Assembly: GCF_000374025.1 (NCBI RefSeq)
Contig: NZ_KB893206.1
Span: 67,466-131,465, forward strand
Origin: Spirosoma panaciterrae DSM 21099
Lineage (GTDB): Bacteria; Bacteroidota; Bacteroidia; Cytophagales; Spirosomataceae
Length of the DNA stretch: 64,000 nucleotides
Direction of reading: 5' to 3'
Shown in pieces: positions 33,988-41,388 of the stretch. Each line of letters begins with the position of its first letter. Position 1 is the first letter of the stretch. The notes under the pieces were generated by a model, which had not been told where the DNA came from, made no database searches, and saw only the letters and a list, made by a program, of their open reading frames with translations. Made by a program: the position numbers and the translations under genes.

Positions 33988-35478
33988 TTAATAGTCCATT
34001 ACCTTCGGGAGTTTTTCGCGGACGAACTGGTCGGTCGCTTCCGAAAATAGTTGTATAAATTTATCGGCTTCGCTGCCGTAGGCTTTGCCTTCGGCGGTTT
34101 TGTTGAGTGTCTGATCAAAGTCGTCCACAATGTCCAGTTTTACGTCAGACTCTCCGCCAAAGATGCCCCGTTTTTTGGGTTCGAAACCGCGCACGGTATG
34201 GCCGAGGTTGGCTGCATCGAGCAAAAACGGCTCAAACGACCGCTTATTCTCCCGCATTTCGGAAAGCCATTGCCGGAAAGCCGCGTCGAAATTTTTGACG
34301 CTGTTGAAAAACGACGAGTTCAGGAATGATGACGAAATGGTTGGGTTCGCTTTTGACCATTGTACTGTACCGGCTGCCTGCCGAAGCCGCTGACTCAGGT
34401 ATGTACTGAACAGCGCCATTTTCGACAACGGTAGGTTGATTTGTTGCTTGGTCGGTGCGGCAAGGTGACCCAACTGAATACTGATGCCATCCTGCTCGAT
34501 ACCAAATTCTTTGAATACCGGATTTACGGGGCGACCGTTGCTGACGGCCAGACTGCTGTCGTCGGTGTTCATGAAATCGACAATGGCCAGCGCCGACGCC
34601 ATTTCGACAAAATGGGCTTCGTTTTTCTGCCCACCCGCACCCGGATCGTAGGTATAGGCTTTCGTCTGGTCGTCGCCGATGTAGTAGAGCGTGTTGACCG
34701 ACGGATTCACCCCTTTCTGGTAGTAGTTCAGAGCCGCTTTGGTTTTGGCGATGAACGAAGCCGGGTCGATCAGTTTGTTCTCGTTGGTGGTCAGGCTGAA
34801 ATACGGCATCACCGTAACGGCTCCGATTTTGGCATCACGGAGGAAAGCCGGATTCGGAATTTGCCCGATGGCCTGGGCTCCCCGGATGTTCTTCAGCAGG
34901 ATTGGGAAACCAGCCGCGCCCGTTCCGCCAAAGATGGAGCTAACGATAAAAATGCGGTCGTTGGCGCCAAAGTTTTCGGCAAATGCCTGGAACACATCGG
35001 AATACCGAAACTGATTCAGAACCGTACTGCCGATGTTTGGATTCCCGACGAAACCGATGTCCATTTTGGTTTCCAGGTTTTCTTCTGAAAACAGCAGACT
35101 GGCAAAGGCTTTGGCAGGGGCATCGAGCCCCTCGTAGTTGATATAATCCCGGAATTTTTCCTGTTGAACCCCCTGAAGTTCAAAGACGTAGGTATCGGCA
35201 ATGGTCGCGTTACCCCCGATGGAGCGGTTCAGTGTTTTGATTTCGGTACTGAAAAAACCCGATGTCGGTTTGGTTTGCAGATTTGCCCGGATGTTTCCGT
35301 ATTCACGAAGTAAATCCTTGGTTCGCAGGAGGTCATCGTTTGTGGCATGGGGATCGAGAACAATCGGGATCACCTCGTCTGTATTGTTCAGCTTCACGCC
35401 AGAGGCCAGCAGAAATGTGAGCGCCTTAAGCACCCGCGAGCCCGTTCCGCCAATAGCAAAGACAAATAGTTTAGCCAT
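33988..35478 (-). CDS. FtsZ/tubulin-like GTPase (Tubulin_2 type)
   Basis: I chose ATG 35478 (496 residues) because the fold starts there: MAKLFVFAIGGTGSRVLKAL, whose GGTGS (residues 10-14) is the first nucleotide loop. An in-frame ATG at 35532 would place a 25 bp inverted-repeat arm in the coding region. The tubulin signature loop is SSIFGGTGAAGFP (GGTGAAG at 184-190), followed by further family-like segments (VMPYFSLTTNENKLIDPASF, NTLYYIGDDQ). It belongs to the divergent FtsZ-superfamily group placed by Makarova and Koonin (2010, recalled) in a predicted membrane-remodelling system with a vWA protein. GTP binding is well supported; polymerisation is an inference. Third gene of the operon. 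Confidence 0.88.
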   Translation of the reverse strand: MAKLFVFAIGGTGSRVLKALTFLLASGVKLNNTDEVIPIVLDPHATNDDLLRTKDLLREYGNIRANLQTKPTSGFFSTEIKTLNRSIGGNATIADTYVFELQGVQQEKFRDYINYEGLDAPAKAFASLLFSEENLETKMDIGFVGNPNIGSTVLNQFRYSDVFQAFAENFGANDRIFIVSSIFGGTGAAGFPILLKNIRGAQAIGQIPNPAFLRDAKIGAVTVMPYFSLTTNENKLIDPASFIAKTKAALNYYQKGVNPSVNTLYYIGDDQTKAYTYDPGAGGQKNEAHFVEMASALAIVDFMNTDDSSLAVSNGRPVNPVFKEFGIEQDGISIQLGHLAAPTKQQINLPLSKMALFSTYLSQRLRQAAGTVQWSKANPTISSSFLNSSFFNSVKNFDAAFRQWLSEMRENKRSFEPFLLDAANLGHTVRGFEPKKRGIFGGESDVKLDIVDDFDQTLNKTAEGKAYGSEADKFIQLFSEATDQFVREKLPKVMDY

Positions 35479-35492
35479 ATTTTTATTTTTTC

Positions 35493-35588
35493 GTAGAGAT
35501 GCCATACCTGGCGTCTCCTGTGCGTCAGCCATTGAAAGGACTAACCCAAAACCATTCGGTCATGAGACGCCAGGTATGGCATCTCTAC
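35493..35588. repeat. Inverted repeat with 25 bp perfect arms upstream of tubulin-like gene
   Basis: Arms at 35493-35517 and 35564-35588 are perfect complements (GTAGAGATGCCATACCTGGC and on, 25 bp) around a 46-base loop. The repeat fills the gap between the membrane-protein stop and the tubulin-like start, and ends 15 bases upstream of the latter. Confidence 0.9.
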
Positions 35589-35595
35589 ATGTGGG

Positions 35596-36039
35596 TTATT
35601 TTGAAGGCCACAACATGGGCCGGTGTTTGGCATTTTTACTGAAATTTTTCATCACCATCGAAATAATGAAGAAAATAACGGCCGTCAGCAAAGCCATTTC
35701 GAAGGCATAACTCAGGAAGACGCTAATGCCCTGATCGAAGAGATTGCCCTGGTTGGGGTCGGCTTCGTCGCGGGGAATTTCCTGCCCTTCTTTCTGATAG
35801 CAGGTGACCAGCGAAATGATGAACAGCAGTAGTGAGCTGACGCCCATCATCAATAGCCAGTTGCCCATACCGCTGAAACTCACTTTGTTGAATGGCCAGA
35901 TGTAGAACGCAACCGCTACCACAAAGGCAATACCAATGGCCGTCAGGGTGAGGGGCGACAACAGTTCTTCCTGGTACAGATCTTCCAGCAAGGCGCTGTT
36001 AACAAACAGATTGTAAAAGTTATAGAGGGATTCTTCCAT
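35596..36039 (-). CDS. Three-helix membrane protein of the cytoskeletal operon
   Basis: A 147-residue protein with three hydrophobic helices (about 28-48 TLTAIGIAFVVAVAFYIWPF, 58-80 GNWLLMMGVSSLLLFIISLV, 107-130 FLSYAFEMALLTAVIFFIIS) and a short basic tail NFSKNAKHRPMLWPSK. No known family. Between helices two and three is an acidic loop (KEGQEIPRDEADPNQGN). Second gene of the operon; a membrane anchor for the tubulin-like filament or a channel-like part of the assembly is plausible. Confidence 0.75.
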   Translation of the reverse strand: MEESLYNFYNLFVNSALLEDLYQEELLSPLTLTAIGIAFVVAVAFYIWPFNKVSFSGMGNWLLMMGVSSLLLFIISLVTCYQKEGQEIPRDEADPNQGNLFDQGISVFLSYAFEMALLTAVIFFIISMVMKNFSKNAKHRPMLWPSK

Positions 36040-36052
36040 GTGTTCAATGATT

Positions 36053-36124
36053 GAATGATAGAGTGATTGAATGATTGAATGGCTGGCGCAAAACTTATTC
36101 TATCATTCAATCACTCTATCATTC
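36053..36124. repeat. Inverted repeat at the stop of the vWA-like lipoprotein gene
   Basis: Arms at 36053-36075 and 36102-36124 are perfect over 23 bp (GAATGATAGAGTGATTGAAT plus GAT) with a 26-base loop. The right arm contains the TGA stop of the vWA-like gene. Confidence 0.9.
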
Positions 36125-37624
36125 TAAATTAATGGTTAACGTAAAATATTCAGTTTGGTTATTCGGGTTGTAGGCGCGTTCGACACCTTGTAAAAGGTTC
36201 TGGATGCCGAATGTAGAGCTGCCGTCGGGCGAAGCGTCGTTGGTCGTATTGGTATTTTCAATCCAGCGGGGTGGAAATTCACGGCGCAGACGAATTGTAG
36301 CGGTCCGTTTGCCACGCGCTGGTTTATCGGTTGTTAGGAGCAATTTGTGGGTGGTGCCGTTAGCGCCCGCGTAGGTTTGTACCGATGTGACCTCAAAATT
36401 ATCTTTTCCCGATACTGCATACTGGCTGGCATTGGTCAGCAAGGAAGCGGGTAGGCGCAATGCCGACAAATCGACGGCTATGGGGATGGCCAGACTTTTA
36501 TCGGCTACATCCGGCTGAACATCCGTGAGCGCATGAACGGCTTTGTCATGGTTACGCACCTCTTCGTCCGATCGTTTGAAACGACCTTTGCGGGCAGGAT
36601 CATTGACCAGCACACTGTAGAAAGGCGTAATCGCTTTGCCATCGCGTCCAAAGAACCAGGAGTCCTGGTAACCAGGCAAGTCGTTGAACTGGCGGATGGT
36701 CTGGTAGGTTTGATCCTGATAAAGCCGTTGCATGGCTTCATTCCGGCCGATCAGGCAGAGGTAGTAGGGCCGTTCGCCCGTGTATTTTTTCTTGGCGTTG
36801 TTCCAGCTATAATACGTGCCATCGAAGTCGGCTTTGAGTTTGATCACCAGCATCGAATGGGTATTGGCGTAGGGGTTGAATACCGTAGTGAGCAATGAAC
36901 TGGCGGCATCCAGGGTTTTCTGGGCACTCATACCCGTCAGGCTGGGGTCGGAGTAGATCAGGTCAGAAACCAGGATGCTCAGATCGTCGCCCGAGGTGTT
37001 TTGAAGAATATCGCTGAAAATTTTCTCGAAGTCGGTGCTGGTGGTTTTTCCCTTCGTTTTCGCCACCGTAAAAATGTCTTTCTCCTTGAAGAATTGCGAC
37101 AGCGACAGGCCCAGGTCGTTGACTTCGGTATTGACCACAAATAGTTTTCCCTGATTAGGATTTACCGCGTCGAACTCGGTCAGCACGTCATTGAGTGTGC
37201 GTTTAAATAGCCCGTTGCCACCCGGTGCATCGTAAGGAAACATACTGCCACTGGCTTCGAGATAAAGCTTCAGCCGCAGGGGCTTTCCGGCTACCACACC
37301 ACCCGACAGATTGAGCGTAGGTGTTTTCCCGTCTTTTGCCAGCTTCCGGTAGGTACGGTTTCGCTTGATATACGCTACCAGCGCCGACTCGTCCAGTTTT
37401 CCATCGGGCGTGATGAGAATACTGGTTTTTTTGTCTTTCCCCAATGCTTTGCTCTCCTGACCGATGAAGACCCGCAGGGCATCGGCTTCTTCGACATCGA
37501 GGGTGTTGTCTTCCAGTGCATCGCTGATCTGGGTGTCGAGCTGGTCGGCCGAACTGGAGCAGCCAGTCAACCCTCCCAGCGAAGCAACAGCAAACAGCAA
37601 TGCACAAAAACGGGTGCCAATCAT
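36119..37624 (-). CDS. vWA-like lipoprotein, first gene of the cytoskeletal operon
   Basis: A 501-residue exported protein with lipobox LTGC (Cys22), a helical N-terminal part, then a von Willebrand A-like domain: LRLKLYLEASGSMFPYD (Glu123, Ser125, Ser127), a Thr in TTSTDFEKIF (about 197) and ILVSDLIYSDP (Asp221). The canonical metal site is Asp-x-Ser-x-Ser; here the first residue is Glu, so metal binding may be altered. A beta-rich C-terminal domain (ALRLPASLLTNASQ, HKLLLTTDKPARGKRTATIRLRREFP) follows. Predicted to sit in the periplasm facing the coiled-coil protein. It opens the operon; 210 bases separate it from the divergent Ig-like gene. Confidence 0.82.
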   Translation of the reverse strand: MIGTRFCALLFAVASLGGLTGCSSSADQLDTQISDALEDNTLDVEEADALRVFIGQESKALGKDKKTSILITPDGKLDESALVAYIKRNRTYRKLAKDGKTPTLNLSGGVVAGKPLRLKLYLEASGSMFPYDAPGGNGLFKRTLNDVLTEFDAVNPNQGKLFVVNTEVNDLGLSLSQFFKEKDIFTVAKTKGKTTSTDFEKIFSDILQNTSGDDLSILVSDLIYSDPSLTGMSAQKTLDAASSLLTTVFNPYANTHSMLVIKLKADFDGTYYSWNNAKKKYTGERPYYLCLIGRNEAMQRLYQDQTYQTIRQFNDLPGYQDSWFFGRDGKAITPFYSVLVNDPARKGRFKRSDEEVRNHDKAVHALTDVQPDVADKSLAIPIAVDLSALRLPASLLTNASQYAVSGKDNFEVTSVQTYAGANGTTHKLLLTTDKPARGKRTATIRLRREFPPRWIENTNTTNDASPDGSSTFGIQNLLQGVERAYNPNNQTEYFTLTINLE

Positions 37625-37798
37625 GAACAGTTGATTAATAGTTAGCTACGAATAGGGGAGCCGCTACACGCCCAAATTTCACCCACATTCTCTTTCTTTA
37701 AGCAGGCTTCCTTTAAATTTTCTTAAAATTCTATACATCCTAACGAAGACACTACCCATTTTATGTCAATCGGTACGGGTAAACGATGAACGGACGTT

Positions 37799-37806
37799 TA
37801 CCTTTG
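37799..37806 (+). promoter_or_regulatory. -7 promoter box of Bacteroidota type
   Basis: TACCTTTG fits TAnnTTTG and lies 29 bases before the first ATG of the Ig-like lipoprotein gene. No clear -33 TTG is seen. The divergent operon start (37624) has no exact box in the intervening bases. Confidence 0.5.
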
Positions 37807-37834
37807 TGATATAAAAGAGCGAAAGAGTGCCGCA

Positions 37835-39673
37835 ATGGAAGTGAAAGAACAAAAGAGTGCCGCAATGGAGGTTGAAAAACAGTTTGTGTATTTTAGTGTA
37901 AACCTATCCAGTAAGCGGGTTTCATGGCGTAAAACGTTTCATTATTTTGTACTTAGTTTCCTGCTGGCTCTTCCGTTTTTTCTACAGAATTGCGCACAGG
38001 TCGCCCAACCGCCTGGGGGTAAGAAAGATACATTGTCCCCAAAACTGGTGAGCAGTATTCCGTCAGCCCGTCAGTTGAACTACGATGGCAAGTTTGTCGA
38101 ACTGGAATTTGATGAGTACGTTAACAGCGAGAACCTTCAGCAAAAAATTACCATCACCCCGCAGGATAGCAATACCTATGTGGTGAAATCGCTGCCCAAG
38201 GGCATTCGGCTGAATTTCAATAAACTGTTTCAGAAAAATACGACCTACACCATCGACTTTGCCGATGGGATCAAAGACATTACGGAACGGAACATTGCCA
38301 AAAATACAAAGGTGGTGTTCAGTACCGGCTCCGTGATCGATTCGCTCTATCTGACGGGCAATGTGGTCGATGATGAAAGCCGACTCCCCCTGTTAAGTTT
38401 TGTCGTCGGGCTGTTTGCGCCTACCGACACGATGCCCATCAATCGAAAGCGGCCGCAGTATTTTGCCCGGACGGATAGCAATGGGAATTACCGCATCGAA
38501 AACGTAAAGGCAGGGCAGTATAAAGTATATGGGTTCGATGATAAGGATTTGAATCTGGTTAACAACACACCGGGTGAGCGGGTCGCTTTCCGTGATAGCG
38601 TGCTGAATCTGAATCGCAACTATACCGATGTAAATCTGGTGGCTTTTCGGGGCTATGGTAAACCCCGTATCAGCCGACGCGAGCGCACCGACGAAACTCT
38701 GGGACTGGAACTGAGCAGCGGAATTGCCAGCTATAAACTGCGCTATGGTCGCCCCTCGTCCACGTCGGCCGTATCCACGTCGGCCGTCTCCACAACGGCG
38801 GATTCAGCATCCGCGACATCGACGACGGCGGCATCGTCTACTATATCCGGTTCTTCATCGGGCGATTCGCTGGTATCGTTTCTGGAAAATCCGAAAATGA
38901 TTCGCTTGTTTCGACCGGCCAACCGTGCTGCCGACGATACCATCCATGTAACCATTATGGCTGAAGATTCGGTGGGTAATGTGACGGAACTGCGGGAGCG
39001 GATTTACTTTTCTCCGCTGAAAACCAGAGCTAAAAACCGGACCGGACTAACCGTACAGGTGTCTCCGCCCTCTGGCGAACCGATCGACAATAACCTGGAA
39101 TTTACGCTGACATTCAACAAACCGATTCTTCGATACAACGCCAATCAGATTATCATTGGTCCTGACAGTACCAAACCATTCACGCTGACACCGGCCGATC
39201 TGGTCTGGAGTAATAACTTCTCCAGGCTGGTCATTGCCCGGAAAACCAACCTGCGCGATAGTGTGCTGTTTCGGCTACAAAAAGGCGCGTTCATTAGTGT
39301 GCAGGGCGATACATTGGCCCGGTACTCAGCCAAATACATCATTGCCGAAGAAGATAGTTATGGATTAATTGCCGGTCGGGTGAGCCCTGCCACCGTAGGC
39401 TCGACTGGAAATAAGTTTATTATCGAACTACTGGACGATAAATACAAGGTAATCCGATCGGTGTATGGAACACCCACATACAGCTTTGGCCGGCTCAAAC
39501 CGGGCATGTACCGTGTCCGTCTGATCATTGATGCCAATGGCAACCGAAAGCGCGACATCGGTAATGTTCAGAAAGCGATTCAGCCCGAACGGATTGTGTA
39601 TGCACCCGGTACCGAAGAGAACGGCACCATCCGCGTCAAGCAGAATTTCGAACTGACCGATATTGATTTTTGA
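37835..39673 (+). CDS. Ig-like domain lipoprotein
   Basis: A 612-residue protein. Two in-frame ATGs (37835 and 37865) lie in two copies of a 30-base direct repeat, so the true start is uncertain by ten residues. The signal peptide ends LPFFLQNCAQVAQ (lipobox Cys). An SbsA/Big_5-like domain follows (FVELEFDEYVNSENLQQKI, NTTYTIDFADGIKDI), then a carboxypeptidase-regulatory-like beta sandwich (LTGNVVDDESRLPLLSFVVG; YRIENVKAGQYKVYGFDD), a Thr/Ser-rich linker, another Big_5-like domain and a final beta module. This architecture is widely conserved in Bacteroidota with unknown role. Confidence 0.85.
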   Translation: MEVKEQKSAAMEVEKQFVYFSVNLSSKRVSWRKTFHYFVLSFLLALPFFLQNCAQVAQPPGGKKDTLSPKLVSSIPSARQLNYDGKFVELEFDEYVNSENLQQKITITPQDSNTYVVKSLPKGIRLNFNKLFQKNTTYTIDFADGIKDITERNIAKNTKVVFSTGSVIDSLYLTGNVVDDESRLPLLSFVVGLFAPTDTMPINRKRPQYFARTDSNGNYRIENVKAGQYKVYGFDDKDLNLVNNTPGERVAFRDSVLNLNRNYTDVNLVAFRGYGKPRISRRERTDETLGLELSSGIASYKLRYGRPSSTSAVSTSAVSTTADSASATSTTAASSTISGSSSGDSLVSFLENPKMIRLFRPANRAADDTIHVTIMAEDSVGNVTELRERIYFSPLKTRAKNRTGLTVQVSPPSGEPIDNNLEFTLTFNKPILRYNANQIIIGPDSTKPFTLTPADLVWSNNFSRLVIARKTNLRDSVLFRLQKGAFISVQGDTLARYSAKYIIAEEDSYGLIAGRVSPATVGSTGNKFIIELLDDKYKVIRSVYGTPTYSFGRLKPGMYRVRLIIDANGNRKRDIGNVQKAIQPERIVYAPGTEENGTIRVKQNFELTDIDF

Positions 39674-39739
39674 GTAGCTGTTGCTTCGGACCTTTTCTAT
39701 ATTTGATCGAAATACGTCCAAACCGTTCTCATAATCAGC

Positions 39740-40414
39740 ATGAAATCGATCGTTCTAGCCCTCCTCTGTACGTACAGTGTTGTAATGGTATATGGTCAGG
39801 GAAAACTACCCAGTGGGACTGTAACCGTCCCCAAAAATATCACGGCCACTTTTCCTAAAAATCAGAAAATTCCGACGGTTAATTTACCTTGTAAGCTATA
39901 CAATGGTAAAGACCGACCCTATCCCTGCGAATTTGCTCTGCTGAAACTGGTTTTCTATGATACCAATGGTAATAAGATTGGCGAGGCTACCCAAAAGAAT
40001 CCGAGTTTCACACTACCTCTGTCCAAAGCGAAATCAGCACCGGCAAATGGAGCCAAGGGGCTGGTGACCTACCATGTACGCGCTACCATGACTCGCATCA
40101 ATCCACCCGCCTTTCCGCCTAAAGATGGATATATGGTGCGAAGTGCTTTTGTCACGTTAGCCCTTCAATCGGATCCATTAACTACCCATGCATCGGGTGT
40201 TTCGATTCCATCGCCTGCCGAAGGGCCCATCGAAATCCCATTTACGGTATCCTGGCTCTACGAAAAATCAGAAGGCGTAACGGTCGGCCCCCGTGAATTT
40301 TATATCGAAAACGATGTCACGACGACTAAATTTCCGTTTAACTCAGCTGTACCCATGCGCGACAAAGCGGAGGTTTCTCTGGTCGTTCAACCCAAGATCG
40401 ACTACACGAAATAA
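39740..40414 (+). CDS. Hypothetical secreted protein
   Basis: A 224-residue protein with a signal peptide cut near MVYGQG. The mature part is basic, Pro- and Lys-rich and beta-prone (NLPCKLYNGKDRPYPCEFALLKLVFYD, VPMRDKAEVSLVVQPK); the two Cys in LPCKLYNGKDRPYPC may form a disulfide. No known family. Separate from both neighbours by 66 and 72 bases. Confidence 0.7.
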   Translation: MKSIVLALLCTYSVVMVYGQGKLPSGTVTVPKNITATFPKNQKIPTVNLPCKLYNGKDRPYPCEFALLKLVFYDTNGNKIGEATQKNPSFTLPLSKAKSAPANGAKGLVTYHVRATMTRINPPAFPPKDGYMVRSAFVTLALQSDPLTTHASGVSIPSPAEGPIEIPFTVSWLYEKSEGVTVGPREFYIENDVTTTKFPFNSAVPMRDKAEVSLVVQPKIDYTK

Positions 40415-40486
40415 CTGCTTAATCGGGTCTGTGCAACCTTCGTTTGAGTATCTGCATCTTTTGGGAAATAACCTCATAACGACGAC

Positions 40487-41260
40487 ATGAAAATCCTGAT
40501 TACATCCCTCTTGCTTGCCCTCGTTGCCTTGTCGCCTGTGGTGGCGCAAACAACCGTTGATGCGAAAGACATTATGGCAAAAATCAATCGGAAAGAAGCG
40601 GTTTCCTATCAAAATGCGACTATCAACGGCGATCTGGACCTGACCAGTTTAGCTAATCGAAAAGAAGTTCGGGAAGGCAACTGGGGCGATTCGCGGCAGT
40701 ACCTAAGTACGGTCGATGTGCCGATGACGTTCAAAAACTGCACCTTTAAAGGGAAGTTTCTGGGCTACCGCACCGAAGACCAGGATGGTAAAATCTTCCG
40801 AACCAGCAACACGGTTTACAATACCGATTTCCCGGAAGCGGTAACGATCGAAGGTTGCACCTTTGAAGATGATGCGACATTCAAATACTCAACATTCAGC
40901 CAGCGGGCCATTTTCAGTACTAACAAATTCGAGAAGGTCGCTTTATTCAAATACACCAAATTCCGGAATGATGCCGATTTCAGCAGTTCTACCTTCCAGG
41001 GGTATGCCGATTTCAAATATACCAAATTCGATGAGGCTTCCACCTTCCAGAAAGCCCGTTTTGAACGGTCTGCCGACTTCAAATACACCAAATTTGACGA
41101 AGGTACAAACTTCAGTCAGGCGCGTTTTACAGGCAATGCCGACTTTAAATACACACGTTTGCCGAGTGGCAGCAATTTCGATGAAACCCGCTTCGATGGG
41201 TCAACCGATTTCAAATACACAACTCTGGGTGGCCGACGTTTCCTGCCGTATGGACGCTGA
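40487..41260 (+). CDS. Secreted pentapeptide-repeat protein
   Basis: A 257-residue protein with a signal peptide (cut near VVAQTT), an N-terminal part beginning the repeat fold (SYQNATINGDLDLTSL), and about 14 pentapeptide units with central Phe (ADFKYTKFDEASTFQKARFE, SADFKYTKFDEGTNFSQARF). The repeats should form a right-handed beta-helix. A unit of 60-66 bases recurs from about 40870 to 41220 with near-identical DNA (GCCGATTTCAAATA and ACCAAATT), so it grew by recent tandem duplication. The exported location argues against the gyrase-protection role of cytosolic pentapeptide proteins. Function unknown. Confidence 0.88.
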   Translation: MKILITSLLLALVALSPVVAQTTVDAKDIMAKINRKEAVSYQNATINGDLDLTSLANRKEVREGNWGDSRQYLSTVDVPMTFKNCTFKGKFLGYRTEDQDGKIFRTSNTVYNTDFPEAVTIEGCTFEDDATFKYSTFSQRAIFSTNKFEKVALFKYTKFRNDADFSSSTFQGYADFKYTKFDEASTFQKARFERSADFKYTKFDEGTNFSQARFTGNADFKYTRLPSGSNFDETRFDGSTDFKYTTLGGRRFLPYGR

Positions 41261-41278
41261 TCGATAAAGTGGGAAAGC

Positions 41279-41356
41279 GAAAGTAAACGGGGTGTGATCG
41301 ATGCCGAAGAAGCCGTTGATCGGCACAACGCCATCGGCTCCACCCCGTTTACTTTC
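41279..41356. terminator. Inverted repeat after the pentapeptide gene
   Basis: GAAAGTAAACGGGGTG (41279-41294) and CACCCCGTTTACTTTC (41341-41356) are perfect 16 bp arms with a 46-base loop. It follows the stop by 18 bases, and the next gene's start lies 33 bases beyond. Confidence 0.75.
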
Positions 41357-41388
41357 TGCATCAATTCCTAAACCTGTGCTTTATTTTT

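Noticed and set aside
34441..35088. Long plus-strand open frame (215 codons) opposite the tubulin-like gene
   Set aside because: It is an antisense shadow; its codons mirror the tubulin-like gene and it has no fold signature. The same applies to 17308-18009, 18022-18735, 4837-5526 and 33147-33695.
35478..35532. Upstream start adding 18 residues to the tubulin-like protein
   Set aside because: The extension encodes one arm of a 25 bp inverted repeat and lies before the first nucleotide-binding loop, where the family begins.
28958..37624. Plasmid-type segregation system (TubZ or ParM)
   Set aside because: There is no DNA-binding adaptor and no centromere-like iteron array, and three of five proteins are exported or membrane-bound.
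28958..37624. Contractile injection or phage-like defence system
   Set aside because: No sheath, tube, baseplate, spike or nuclease gene is present.
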